Assembly: GCF_017377655.1 (NCBI RefSeq)
Contig: NZ_JAFREL010000069.1
Location: 43,821 to 107,820, forward strand
DNA length: 64,000 bases
Source of the DNA: Candidatus Enterococcus ferrettii
GTDB taxonomy: Bacteria > Bacillota > Bacilli > Lactobacillales > Enterococcaceae
Reading direction: 5' to 3'
Below the pieces are notes generated by a model. That model was given only the letters and a program-made list of their open reading frames with translations. It made no database searches and was not told where the DNA came from. The position numbers and the translations under genes are program-made. Positions 1 to 8,479 of the stretch are shown piece by piece. Each line of letters begins with the position of its first letter. The stretch's first letter is position 1.

Positions 1-1
1 A

Positions 2-1708
2 ATTAAAGATCCGAATGAATTCTCTGATGGTTTGTACCGGATTATTGAAACAGAATATGAAAAACTTCAAGACAATGATTTTTCAGAAAAAGATATCAAT
101 TCTATCATTTGGAAGCTGATGGAAAAGAAAATTTCCCGTTACATCAGTAACATTCAAACCGATAAGAATGTGAATCAAATCACGGATAATATCCAAACGA
201 TCGTGGAAGAAGATTTGCTGAAAATGGTAGAAGAGATGCTGAAGGTTGCTAAGGAAGAGCTAGGTGAGATTGATAAGTCCTTGCTTTTTTGCTTAGCGAC
301 ACACTTCAACGCCTCAATTGAGCGCATTCGCCGCGGAGAACGGATTTTAAATCCAAACTTATCTAATGTGAAGAAACATTACCCTAAAGAATTTCAGCTG
401 GCTTATAAAATGGCAGGCTTGGCAAAACAATACATCGGGATGGAGCTGCCGGATGAAGAAATCGGCTTTATCGCTATGTACCTGTCCGCTACTAACAGTG
501 GAAACGTTCGTTACGGTGAGGCAATTGGAGTTATCGTTGTTACGCATGGTCGAGTGGCAGCAGAAATGGTTGCAGTGGCGAATGAGCTGATGGGCAAATC
601 TCATTTGACCTCACTTTGTATTAGTTTAGACGAAAGTCCCCGTTCGATATACAACCGCCTGCTAGAGCAGGTGAAAAAGAATAATCAAGGTCGAGGCGTA
701 CTGATCTTAGTAGATATGGGTTCGCCAGAAACCTTCGGCAGTGAAATCGGGATGGAGCTGGGCATTGAGGTTCGAACAGTTACTCGGGTAGATACGTTAA
801 TGGTACTAGATGCGATTCGCAAAACGCAGCTGGTAGATATGGATATAGATGAAGTAGCTGAATCCTTGATTAAGAACCAGCAAAATGTCGTTTTGAAGAA
901 GCAGACAACCGCTGAGCCAAAACGACTTGCTTTTGTTTTTTTCTGTCTAACCGGTGAAGGCTGCGCCCAGTATTTGTACAAGCACCTCAACCAAGAAATT
1001 AGCACCTTAGCACCTTCCATTGCGTTTATCTTTCTAAGTTTATTAACCGACCAGCCGCTAGACGTTCAAATTGCTGAAGTGAAAAAGGATTACCACATCT
1101 TAGGAATGGCTGGTTCTCTTGATGCCGATATAGGAGATATTCCCTTGTTTCTAATGCCAGAAATGCATCAAACAGGAGCGCTGGAACGCTTCATGTTACG
1201 ACTAAAAAAACGACAAATGCTGTTACCAGCAAAACAAACTGACATGTTGCCGATTAGCAGCCAATCGCTAATTTTCATGGATCAGGATTTTCATACCAAG
1301 GAAGCCGCGATTCAATTTTTAGCGAACCAGCTAGTGGCTCAAGGTTACGTGAAGTCGAATTTTATTCATACGGTGATCGAAAGAGAAGACATGGTACCAA
1401 CTTGTTTAGAAACCGGCGTAGCGATTCCTCATGGCTATTTTTCTGAGGTGATTAAACCGCAAATAGCGATTTTATTGCCGCGAAAACCAATTCCTTGGGG
1501 AAATCAAGCGCTCGCGAAGGTCGTTTTGTTGTTAGCTTTTACTGAAGAGACCAGTCCAATTTTCAGTCAGGTTTACTCGGTCATCTCAGACAAGCAAACA
1601 GTGGAGGAATTAACCAATTTACAAAACAAAGAAGAAATTCAAACCTGTTTAGATCCTTTTTATTCAAGGCCACGGAAATTGGCAAAACAGACTGTCGATG
1701 ATTCATAA
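2..1708 (+). CDS. LevR-family PTS-regulated transcriptional activator, 3' part
   Basis: The frame is open to the left edge, so the gene starts outside the window; the TTG at 32 is an internal codon. The visible part holds a PRD near the beginning (conserved His in the CLATHFN context), then a mannose-type EIIA-like domain with the VVTHG phospho-His motif, then an EIIB-like segment (CLTGEGCAQ), and a C-terminal fructose/mannitol-type EIIA domain with TGVAIPHG. This is the layout of LevR/MtlR-type regulators, whose missing N-terminus normally carries a helix-turn-helix and a sigma-54 AAA+ domain. Activity is expected to be set by PTS phosphorylation. It lies 37 bp before the RuBisCO-like gene on the same strand, which suggests it controls or is cotranscribed with it. 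I saw no convincing -24/-12 promoter in the window. Confidence 0.85.
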   Translation: MKDPNEFSDGLYRIIETEYEKLQDNDFSEKDINSIIWKLMEKKISRYISNIQTDKNVNQITDNIQTIVEEDLLKMVEEMLKVAKEELGEIDKSLLFCLATHFNASIERIRRGERILNPNLSNVKKHYPKEFQLAYKMAGLAKQYIGMELPDEEIGFIAMYLSATNSGNVRYGEAIGVIVVTHGRVAAEMVAVANELMGKSHLTSLCISLDESPRSIYNRLLEQVKKNNQGRGVLILVDMGSPETFGSEIGMELGIEVRTVTRVDTLMVLDAIRKTQLVDMDIDEVAESLIKNQQNVVLKKQTTAEPKRLAFVFFCLTGEGCAQYLYKHLNQEISTLAPSIAFIFLSLLTDQPLDVQIAEVKKDYHILGMAGSLDADIGDIPLFLMPEMHQTGALERFMLRLKKRQMLLPAKQTDMLPISSQSLIFMDQDFHTKEAAIQFLANQLVAQGYVKSNFIHTVIEREDMVPTCLETGVAIPHGYFSEVIKPQIAILLPRKPIPWGNQALAKVVLLLAFTEETSPIFSQVYSVISDKQTVEELTNLQNKEEIQTCLDPFYSRPRKLAKQTVDDS

Positions 1709-1745
1709 GAATCAACCAAAAATTGAAAAGGGATGAGAATACAAC

Positions 1746-2978
1746 ATGAAATTTGAAACGTTGAAAATGGCAGAAGGCTTAGGCAATGAGTTTGTTGTCG
1801 CAACTTATTATATGCGCTCAGAAAAGGAACCCGATCTTTATGACTGGGTCAAATTAGTAGCTGCTGACCAAAGTGCCGGCACCTGGACTCATGTAGAAGG
1901 CGAAACACCTGAAGTAATTGAAAAATATGGCGCGAAGGTAGTGGGTGTTTATCCAATGTCAGACGGTATTTCTTGTGTAGCACGAGTAGCTTATCCAACT
2001 GCCAATTTTCCGGCATACATGGCAATGGTTATCAGTACCGTAGCGGGAAATGTTTTAGCTCAAGATGGTATTCGCTTAGTTGACATTGAATTTCCTGATG
2101 CCATGCTGGAAGAATTTACTGGGCCATTAATGGGGGTCAGCGGTATTCGAAACCTGTTAGGTGTCCACGATCGACCATTAGTCGGTGCAATCTTGAAGCC
2201 TTGCATTGGTGTTCCACCAGAAGCGAGTGCTGCCGGGGCGGCCAAAGCAGCCCTAGGTGGAGCAGATGTCATTAAGGACGATGAATTATTAAGTGATCCG
2301 GTTTATTCACCAATGGTAGATCGAGTAAAAACAGTCATGGCACATTTGAAGGAAGTTGGCAAAGATCAATCCACCTTGTACGCAGTGAATATCACTGGTT
2401 TAAATGTTGTAGATCGTGCCAAAGCAGCGATTGATGCCGGCGCTAACTCCATCATGGTGAACTATAACGCATTAGGCTGGGCAGCCACAGAAGACTTAGT
2501 TCGCTTTCTAAAAAAAGAAAATATTAAGATTCCAATCTTTGGCCATTGTGCTGGAGCCGGTGCGTATTACCGCTCCCAAAACAATGGAATGTCAGCAGCC
2601 TTAAGCTGTGGAAAATTACCACGGATTATGGGCATGGATATGCCGTTAGTTTATCCAGACAGCGGACGTTTTGGCACAACTACGGATGAATTAGTGGAAA
2701 CGCATAGTGCCTTGTCTACTCCTATGAAGAAGATTGAACCAGCCTTTACCACAGTTGCTGGTGGGGTTCATCCCGGCAGTATTGAGTACCTGATGAACCT
2801 GTTAGGCAACGAAACAATCCTAATGGCAGGTGGCGGAATTTACGGACACCCGGCTGGAGCAGTTTCAGGAGCCAAAGCGTTATTGCAGGCAATCGAAGCA
2901 GTCATGGCAGAGGTATCCGTTACCGAAGCAGCCAATACCCACGAAGAGTTAGATCAAGCACTGAAATTCTGGAGTTAA
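1746..2978 (+). CDS. RuBisCO-like protein (RLP; form IV type)
   Basis: This 410-residue protein has the RuBisCO large-subunit fold signature: the GAILKP lysine (Lys151) and the metal-binding IKDDE motif (Lys177, Asp179, Glu180), followed by HPG and GGGIYGHPAG phosphate-loop segments. The loop 6 region does not match true RuBisCO, so carbon fixation is unlikely. Known RLPs act as DK-MTP-1-phosphate enolases (MtnW) or in apionate-type sugar-acid catabolism (decarboxylation/transcarboxylation). No methionine-salvage genes are next to it. The PTS-type regulator upstream and the dehydrogenase operon downstream favour carbohydrate or sugar-acid catabolism, but the substrate is not determinable here. 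An AAGGGATGAG ribosome site precedes the ATG. Confidence 0.85.
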   Translation: MKFETLKMAEGLGNEFVVATYYMRSEKEPDLYDWVKLVAADQSAGTWTHVEGETPEVIEKYGAKVVGVYPMSDGISCVARVAYPTANFPAYMAMVISTVAGNVLAQDGIRLVDIEFPDAMLEEFTGPLMGVSGIRNLLGVHDRPLVGAILKPCIGVPPEASAAGAAKAALGGADVIKDDELLSDPVYSPMVDRVKTVMAHLKEVGKDQSTLYAVNITGLNVVDRAKAAIDAGANSIMVNYNALGWAATEDLVRFLKKENIKIPIFGHCAGAGAYYRSQNNGMSAALSCGKLPRIMGMDMPLVYPDSGRFGTTTDELVETHSALSTPMKKIEPAFTTVAGGVHPGSIEYLMNLLGNETILMAGGGIYGHPAGAVSGAKALLQAIEAVMAEVSVTEAANTHEELDQALKFWS

Positions 2979-2991
2979 GAAAATAAAGCAC

Positions 2992-3018
2992 GTGGACAAG
3001 GGGCAACCCTTTGTCCAC
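2992..3018 (+). terminator. Hairpin after the RuBisCO-like gene
   Basis: GTGGACAAGGG and CCCTTTGTCCAC form a strong hairpin 14 bp after the stop codon. There is no clear U-run, so it may act as a weak terminator or mRNA stabiliser separating the RLP gene from the dehydrogenase operon. Confidence 0.5.
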
Positions 3019-3052
3019 AATCCAAATAGCTGATAGATGAAGTGAAAATGAT

Positions 3053-3377
3053 TACCATAATACGAATTAGGATGTCAGTCCAACTTTTCGCAGAATCAAA
3101 AATCACAAACGTATATTAAAAGTCACCACCCAATCAAGAGTTAAAAAGTTTAGTTGGATGATATACGTGGTGAAAATCAGACTCATTTTTCCACAAAAAA
3201 ATGAATACCATAATACGAATTAGGATGTCAGTCCAACTTTTCGCAGAATCAAAAATCACAAACGTATATTAAAAGTCACCACCCAATCAAGAGTTAAAAA
3301 GTCTAGTTGGATGATACACGTGATGAGAATCAAACTCATTTTTCCTCAAGAAAAATGAATACTACAATACGAATTAG
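3053..3377 (+). repeat. 153-bp tandem duplication in the leader of the dehydrogenase operon
   Basis: A unit beginning TACCATAATACGAATTAGG is present at 3053-3205, again at 3206-3359, and a third truncated copy (ACAATACGAATTAGG) merges with the ribosome site of the next gene. The first ~97 bp of the two full copies are identical; about eight differences plus one inserted base lie in the last 55 bp. Each unit contains the inverted pair TCCAACT/AGTTGGA (3079-3085 and 3152-3158 in copy 1) and an ACGTATAT/ATATACGT pair, so it could be a folded leader RNA or a duplicated operator/promoter. The gene-free stretch 2979-3388 holds nothing else I recognise. Confidence 0.9.
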
Positions 3378-3388
3378 GGGGAATTTCG

Positions 3389-4396
3389 TTGGAAAGCAAG
3401 ATCTCGAAAGAAACGATGTTAGAACTCTATCGGGTGATGATCCGCATTCGGGCTTTTGAAAATGAAGCCATTGAATTGGCGAAAGCCAACATCACTCGGG
3501 CAGCAGTCCACACCTACAACGGGGAAGAAGCCATTGCTGTAGGCGTGTGTGCCCATTTAAGTAATAAAGACTATATCACCTCTACCCACCGCGGTCATGG
3601 TCACTGTATTGCTAAAGGGGCCGATTTGCGCCGCATGTTCGCTGAACTGATGGGACGAGAAACCGGCTACTGCAAAGGAAAAGGCGGCTCCATGCATATT
3701 GCTGACTTAGCTACCGGAAATCTGGGAGCCAACGGGATTGTTGGTGGCGGAATTCCAATGGCGATGGGCGCAGGTCTAGGTCAACAGGTTGCTCATGAAC
3801 CAAACTTGACCGTTTCCTTCTTCGGAGATGGTGCCTCCAATGAAGGCTCCTTTCATGAAGCATTAAATATGGCCTCCATCTGGAATTTGCCAGTGGTCTT
3901 CATTTGTGAAAATAACAAATTTGGCATTTCAACCTCTACTGAAAAATCGATGAATATCGAACGAATTTCGGACCGGGCGAAGGCTTATGGAATCAAAGGA
4001 TTAACGGTTGATGGAAATGATTTAGTGGACGTTTATCAAACCTTTGCCGAAATCAAAGAAGAAGTTTTAGCAGGCAAAGGACCTGTATTGCTGGAAATGG
4101 ATACCTACCGCATGTCTGGCCATTACTTTGGGGACAGCGAAAATTATCGCAACCGCGAGGATGTCGAAAAATGGAAAGATAAAGATCCGATTGTCCGCTG
4201 TGAACAGCGTTTAGTCAAGGTACATGGCGTAAGCGAAGAAGCTTTGAAAGCTATTCAAAAAGAAGAAGAAAAACTGGTACTGGCAGCTTCTGAACAGGCC
4301 AAGCTAGATCCTGAGCCGGCGGTTGAAGATATCATGAATGATTTATACGATCCAACCTTTGAAGAAATCGAATGGAAAGTCTTTTCCAAAGGATAG
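3389..4396 (+). CDS. Thiamine-diphosphate dehydrogenase E1 component, alpha subunit (acetoin/pyruvate type)
   Basis: The 335-residue protein is the alpha half of a heterotetrameric E1. It carries the thiamine-diphosphate/Mg motif GDGASNEGSFHEALN ending in ENN, and the THRGHGH segment of the active-site entrance. It decarboxylates a 2-oxo acid (or cleaves acetoin) and passes the acyl unit to a lipoyl group together with the beta subunit. The short length and the GGSMH segment are closest to AcoA-type proteins, but acetoin, pyruvate and branched-chain substrates cannot be told apart by eye. The TTG start is supported by AGGGGG seven bases upstream. It is the first gene of the E1a-E1b-lipoyl-E2-E3 operon. 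Confidence 0.88.
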   Translation: MESKISKETMLELYRVMIRIRAFENEAIELAKANITRAAVHTYNGEEAIAVGVCAHLSNKDYITSTHRGHGHCIAKGADLRRMFAELMGRETGYCKGKGGSMHIADLATGNLGANGIVGGGIPMAMGAGLGQQVAHEPNLTVSFFGDGASNEGSFHEALNMASIWNLPVVFICENNKFGISTSTEKSMNIERISDRAKAYGIKGLTVDGNDLVDVYQTFAEIKEEVLAGKGPVLLEMDTYRMSGHYFGDSENYRNREDVEKWKDKDPIVRCEQRLVKVHGVSEEALKAIQKEEEKLVLAASEQAKLDPEPAVEDIMNDLYDPTFEEIEWKVFSKG

Positions 4397-4409
4397 GAAG
4401 GAGATTAAT

Positions 4410-5381
4410 ATGCGGAAACTTTCAATGCGTCAGGCGGTCAATGAAGCACTGCACATTGCCTTTAACAGTGATAAAAATGTATTTACTATCGGGGAGGATA
4501 TCGCTGTTTACGGTGGTCAGCTGCGATGCAGTTACGATTTATTAGATAATTTTGGCGGTGAACGGGTGAGAGATACCCCGATCTCCGAGGTAGCGATTGT
4601 CGGAGCAGGTATCGGCTCAGCTATGATCGGTCGCCGACCAATTGTTGAATTGTCTTATATGGATTTTATCGGCGTTTGTTTCGATCAAATTCTTAATCAA
4701 GCAGCTAAAATGCGGTATATGTATGGCGGACGAGTGAGTATTCCATTAGTCATTCGCACGCAATGTGGTGCTGGACTAGGAAACGGTGCTCAGCATTCCC
4801 AATCATTAGAAAATATTTTGTCTCACGTACCAGGTATTCGGGTCGTAATGCCATCCAATGCTTACGATGCCAAGGGACTGCTGCTGCGGGCGATTCGCGA
4901 TAACAATCCAGTGGTTTTTGTGGAACACAAAGCACTGTACAAACGTAAATGTGAAGTGCCAGAAGAACCTTATGAAGTCAGCTACGAAAGTGAAGTCAAG
5001 GAAGCTGGCGATGACATTACCTTGATTGCTTACTCAGCTATGGTGGATGTTGCATTAAAAGCAGCCAAAAAGCTGAAGGAAGAAGGCATCAGTGCCGAAG
5101 TCATTGATGTGAAGAGTATCGAACCGTTAGATATGCAGCCGATTCTAAAATCAGTTGAAAAAACCGGTCATGCGGTGATCGTTCATGAAGCGGTTAAAAA
5201 ATCTGGCTTTGGCGGCGAAATAGCCACTCAAATCCAAGAGTTTGCCTTCGAGCATTTAAAGAAACCCGTTTTGCGAGTAACTGCCCCTGATGTGCCAGTA
5301 CCATTTGCTCGTAATTTAGAAGTTGCTTATGTGCCAAATGAGGAACAAGTAATGGAAGCTGTCAGGGCCACATTGAAATAG
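4410..5381 (+). CDS. Thiamine-diphosphate dehydrogenase E1 component, beta subunit
   Basis: This 323-residue transketolase-like protein is the beta partner of the preceding E1 alpha. Visible family features are the N-terminal RQAVNEAL and IGEDIAVYGG segments, the GAGLGNGAQHSQSLE region and the HVPGIRVVMPSNAYDAKGLL stretch, followed by a C-terminal transketolase domain (VIDVKSIEPLD). The ATG at 4410 with AGGAAGGAG upstream is preferred over the in-frame start at 4338, which would overlap E1 alpha by 59 bp. Spacing to E1 alpha is 13 bp. Confidence 0.9.
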   Translation: MRKLSMRQAVNEALHIAFNSDKNVFTIGEDIAVYGGQLRCSYDLLDNFGGERVRDTPISEVAIVGAGIGSAMIGRRPIVELSYMDFIGVCFDQILNQAAKMRYMYGGRVSIPLVIRTQCGAGLGNGAQHSQSLENILSHVPGIRVVMPSNAYDAKGLLLRAIRDNNPVVFVEHKALYKRKCEVPEEPYEVSYESEVKEAGDDITLIAYSAMVDVALKAAKKLKEEGISAEVIDVKSIEPLDMQPILKSVEKTGHAVIVHEAVKKSGFGGEIATQIQEFAFEHLKKPVLRVTAPDVPVPFARNLEVAYVPNEEQVMEAVRATLK

Positions 5382-5394
5382 AGGAGGACTATTG

Positions 5395-5637
5395 ATGAAA
5401 AAAGAAGTAATTATGCCAAAAATTGGCTTAGATATGGACGAAGGAACGATTCTTACTTGGTACAAAAAAGTCGGTGATCCGGTTAAAAAAGGAGAAATCT
5501 TATTAGAAATCGAAACCGATAAAGCAACCACCGATGTAGAATCAGCCGTTGATGGCACCTTAGTGGAAATAGTCGAGGAAGAAGACGAAACTGTCGATAT
5601 CGGTGAAACGATTGCGTGGATTGAAGTCGATGAGTAG
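5395..5637 (+). CDS. Free-standing lipoyl domain (separate E2 N-terminal domain)
   Basis: The 80-residue protein consists of a single biotinyl/lipoyl domain. The lipoylated lysine is Lys43 in ETDKATTDVES, the usual position. GGAGG lies seven bases before the ATG, so this start is preferred to the TTG three bases upstream. In most complexes this domain is fused to the E2 acyltransferase; here it ends with its own stop and overlaps the E2 core gene by 8 bp (ATGAGTAG). It probably shuttles acyl groups between E1, E2 and E3 as an independent carrier, like glycine-cleavage H protein. Confidence 0.88.
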   Translation: MKKEVIMPKIGLDMDEGTILTWYKKVGDPVKKGEILLEIETDKATTDVESAVDGTLVEIVEEEDETVDIGETIAWIEVDE

Positions 5638-6307
5638 TGAAGGAAAGAAGCTGACTGGGCTAAAAAAAGCCATGGCCAAGCAAATGATTCGCAGCTGGAC
5701 TGATGTACCCCAGTTTCAACTGAGTACTACGGTTCGCTGCGATCAGCTAATCGCCTATCGCAAGGATTTGGCTACAAAGGTATCCTTTACAACGATTATT
5801 GCCAAAGCAGTCGCGATTGCCTTGTCTGAGTTTCCAGAAATCAATCAACGTTTTGTGGATGGTTTAGTGGAAAGTGTAGCGGCAGTCAATGTCGGTATTG
5901 CCAGCGATACCAAACGAGGATTGCTAGTTCCCGTAATCAACCAGGTGGATACAAAGTCATTAGCAGCTATCCAAAATGATTTGAACCAAATCAAGGAACA
6001 AAGTAAAACTGGCAAGTTCTCAATGGAAGAGCTGACTGGTGGCACCTTCACCATCAGTAATCTGGGCATGTTTAATATTGAGACCTTTTCTTCAATTGTG
6101 AACACACCAGAGTTAGGTATTCTTGCAATTGGAAAGATTGCTAAGAAACCTTATGTCGATGAAAACGATCAGCTGATTGTGGCCTCGGTTCTACAGCCAG
6201 TCCTAACTTTGGATCATCGAGTAGCCGATGGGGCAACGGGTGCCCGCTTCTTAACCCGTTTAGCTGAAATCTTAGAAAATCCCAACGAACAGTTGCCAAA
6301 AAAATAG
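5630..6307 (+). CDS. E2 acyltransferase catalytic core lacking lipoyl and subunit-binding domains
   Basis: The 225-residue protein begins directly at the catalytic domain (LTGLKKAMAKQM) and ends with the chloramphenicol-acetyltransferase-type active site LDHRVADG (His196). GTFTISNLGMF is also typical of the core. The usual E2 is about 400 residues with lipoyl domain(s) and a ~35-residue peripheral-subunit-binding domain; the latter is absent from both pieces. The start at ATG 5630 overlaps the lipoyl-domain gene by 8 bp, implying translational coupling. It should transfer the acyl group from the lipoyl carrier to CoA; how it holds E1 and E3 is unclear. Confidence 0.88.
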   Translation: MSSEGKKLTGLKKAMAKQMIRSWTDVPQFQLSTTVRCDQLIAYRKDLATKVSFTTIIAKAVAIALSEFPEINQRFVDGLVESVAAVNVGIASDTKRGLLVPVINQVDTKSLAAIQNDLNQIKEQSKTGKFSMEELTGGTFTISNLGMFNIETFSSIVNTPELGILAIGKIAKKPYVDENDQLIVASVLQPVLTLDHRVADGATGARFLTRLAEILENPNEQLPKK

Positions 6308-6319
6308 GGAGGTCAGTCA

Positions 6320-7702
6320 GTGAGTAAAACTGTAGCGATTATCGGCGGCGGTCCCGGCGGATATGTAGCCGCGATCCGAGCCGCTCAATTAGGAGCCAAG
6401 GTCACGCTAATTGAAAAAAATCAGCTTGGCGGAACGTGTCTAAATGTAGGCTGTATCCCAACCAAGGCACTGCTGCAATCAGCCGAAGCCTTAGAGCAGG
6501 TGAGGCAAGCCAAAAAATTCGGTGTTCAAGCTGAGGCACAAGGTTTTGATTGGGCAGCAGTAATGAAGCGCAAAGACCGGGTAGTCAAGCAGCTGGTTAA
6601 AGGTGTACAAGGCTTGATGAAAACCAATCAAATTGAAATCTTGCCAGGTACCGCCGCTTTTGTAGATGATCAAACCTTAGAAGTGACTGCCGCAGATGGG
6701 GAAAAAATTCAGCTGCAGCCAGATCGGATTGTGATTGCTACCGGCTCGCAGCCTTTCATTCCACCAATTAAGGGATTAGATACCTACACTAATTGGTTGG
6801 ATTCAAGCAAAGCTCTAGCTCTAGAAAACTTGCCCGAATCATTAGCCATCATTGGCGGCGGGGTAATTGGGATCGAATTTGCCTCTATTTTTAATAGCTT
6901 CGGAGTAGAAGTGACCATTGTAGAAGAACAGCCAGAAATTTTGCCTTCGATGGATCAAGAATTAGCTGGACTGCTCAGAAAAAAATTAGCGAAGGCAGGC
7001 ATTCGTTTCTTATTAGGCCAACGAGTCGAAGCAGTTGCCGGCGATGAAAAGCAGGTCGAGCTTTCTTTAGGCGAAGAAACCGTTCAGGCAGAGCAGCTGC
7101 TAGTAGCAGTTGGTCGCAGAAGCTATATTGAAGGTTTAGGCCTTGAAAATACCAGTATCCAAACCGAACGACAACGAATCCTAGTGAATGAGTACCTCCA
7201 AACTAATGCAGCAAATGTATACGCAATTGGTGATTGCACCGGACAGATCATGTTGGCCCATTATGCTTCGGCTCAAGGGGAACGTGCCGTGGAGAATGCA
7301 CTAGGAGCATTAGAACAATTCAGAGGTGAAGCTACCCCAGGCTGTGTCTACTCCGATCCAGAATTCGCCGGTGTTGGTTTGACAGAAGAACGAGCAGCCC
7401 AAAAAGGCCTTGCCTATCGTGTTGGCAAGTTCCCGCTAAAAGCTAGCGGAAAGGCTCTAGCAATGGACAAAACCTACGGATTCGCCAAGGTTCTAATCGA
7501 AGAGCAAACCCAAAAACTGCTGGGTGTTCATTTACTCTGTGAACGAGCAACTGATTTGATCACCGAAGCAGCAGTCGTGTTGCAAAAAGGCGGAACCGTC
7601 AATGATATTCTGGCAACAATCCATCCGCATCCAACCCTCAGCGAAGTGGTCCGAGAAGCTGCCTTAGCTGCGGATCAACGAGCGATTCACATTCCAAACT
7701 AA
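6320..7702 (+). CDS. lpdA: Dihydrolipoyl dehydrogenase (E3)
   Basis: This 460-residue FAD flavoprotein regenerates oxidised lipoyl groups with NAD+. It has the N-terminal FAD motif GGGPGGYVAA, the redox disulfide in GGTCLNVGCIPTK, the NAD-binding GGGVIGIEFA segment and the C-terminal HPHPTLSE active-site His/Glu pair. Length is normal. The start is GTG with AGGGAGGTCAGTCA upstream, 12 bp after the E2 core, so it completes the operon. Confidence 0.95.
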   Translation: MSKTVAIIGGGPGGYVAAIRAAQLGAKVTLIEKNQLGGTCLNVGCIPTKALLQSAEALEQVRQAKKFGVQAEAQGFDWAAVMKRKDRVVKQLVKGVQGLMKTNQIEILPGTAAFVDDQTLEVTAADGEKIQLQPDRIVIATGSQPFIPPIKGLDTYTNWLDSSKALALENLPESLAIIGGGVIGIEFASIFNSFGVEVTIVEEQPEILPSMDQELAGLLRKKLAKAGIRFLLGQRVEAVAGDEKQVELSLGEETVQAEQLLVAVGRRSYIEGLGLENTSIQTERQRILVNEYLQTNAANVYAIGDCTGQIMLAHYASAQGERAVENALGALEQFRGEATPGCVYSDPEFAGVGLTEERAAQKGLAYRVGKFPLKASGKALAMDKTYGFAKVLIEEQTQKLLGVHLLCERATDLITEAAVVLQKGGTVNDILATIHPHPTLSEVVREAALAADQRAIHIPN

Positions 7703-7708
7703 AACCAT

Positions 7709-7770
7709 AAACTTCAGAATTTTGCGGTGTTTATCAAGAGTGGATAAGCAGACAAAAAATTCTGAGGTTT
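7709..7770 (+). terminator. Long stem-loop after lpdA
   Basis: AAACTTCAGAATTTT and AAAATTCTGAGGTTT are complementary arms around a ~30-base loop, followed by ATTTTGTT. This is a plausible end of the dehydrogenase operon. Confidence 0.55.
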
Positions 7771-7907
7771 ATTTTGTTAGCAGGTGTGGGTGACTCGGTC
7801 TACAAAAACCGGATTAACTTATAAAACATTGAGAACCTGCCCAGTGCTCTCTTTTACGGAAAAACATAAGAAACTTGAAAACACCTAGTGATAGCGGTTA
7901 CTTTTAC

Positions 7908-7916
7908 TGCTATAAT
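7908..7916 (+). promoter_or_regulatory. Extended -10 promoter of the first small toxin
   Basis: TGCTATAAT (TGn plus TATAAT) lies 60 bp upstream of the toxin ATG. The -35 region is poor, as is usual for extended -10 promoters. Confidence 0.6.
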
Positions 7917-7975
7917 AAAGAAGCTAACAGATAACTGAATCGTGAACGGTGGCTATCTCTTGGGAGGTGGTACTT

Positions 7976-8122
7976 ATGGAGATAAGTACAAAATCTGAAG
8001 AAGGGAGAGGCCTTTTGTCAACTGCTGAAGCTTTGCAGCTGATGCTGGCATTTGGTGGCTTTGTGCTAACCTTTGTCGGCGTAGTTGTAGCTTTAATTGA
8101 ACTAAAAGACAAAAGAAAATAA
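7976..8122 (+). CDS. Putative holin-like toxin (type I toxin-antitoxin family)
   Basis: A 48-residue peptide whose core, STAEALQLMLAFGGFVLTF, matches the small hydrophobic holin-like toxins of Firmicutes; it has one membrane helix and a charged tail (ELKDKRK). GGGAGGTGG precedes the ATG; the family-like start would be the in-frame TTG at 8014, so the first 12 residues may be an extension. The 3' end is covered by a hairpin that also ends an antisense transcript. Expected role: membrane-damaging toxin held off by antisense RNA. Confidence 0.72.
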   Translation: MEISTKSEEGRGLLSTAEALQLMLAFGGFVLTFVGVVVALIELKDKRK

Positions 8123-8157
8123 CCGTTCAGCGATACCAAGCTACGGTTATTTTCTTT
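8106..8157. terminator. Bidirectional terminator shared by toxin mRNA and antisense RNA
   Basis: AAAATAACCGT (8117-8127) and ACGGTTATTTT (8143-8153) pair, with T-rich sequence on both sides. It can terminate the toxin mRNA rightward and an antisense RNA leftward, the usual arrangement of overlapping type I modules. The loop contains ATACCAAGCT (8133-8142). Confidence 0.6.
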
Positions 8158-8238
8158 AACTAGAATTTCTGTAGCTGCCGTTCTTGAAACGGTGTTCAAG
8201 TTAGCATTAGGGGCATGTTACCAGCATGCTCCTTTTAC
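8107..8238 (-). ncRNA. Candidate antisense antitoxin RNA
   Basis: An extended -10 element on the minus strand (TGCTATTAT, 8253-8245) would start a ~130-nt RNA near 8238. It would run leftward over the toxin's 3' end and stop at the shared hairpin. The RNA contains two hairpins of its own (GGAGCATG/CATGCCCC at 8232-8210; CCGTTTCAAGAACGG near 8179-8193). This is inferred from promoter and terminator placement only. Confidence 0.5.
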
Positions 8239-8479
8239 ACCCCTATAATAGCATTTTCCGCTTAAAAAGTATAGCGCTCCCTCCATAGAAGTAGTCTCAA
8301 GAACAAACAGTAACGCCAATCTTTACTGACAGACTAAAGCCACAAATAAGCAAAAATGAAACACAATCTAAAAGCTAACTCTACACAAGGCTCTCCCTTC
8401 AAGGAATCAATGACAACAATCCATCACTAGAAAAACAACTGGTTCATTCAATTATCAAAGATCGCGGATCACCAGCATA

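Noticed and set aside
2979..3388. Sigma-54 -24/-12 promoter for the LevR-type activator
   Set aside because: No GG-N10-GC element with surrounding consensus could be found upstream of the dehydrogenase operon.
5387..5640. Frameshift explanation for the split E2
   Set aside because: Both pieces begin and end at domain boundaries, with a coupled stop/start; joining the frames would still leave no subunit-binding domain.
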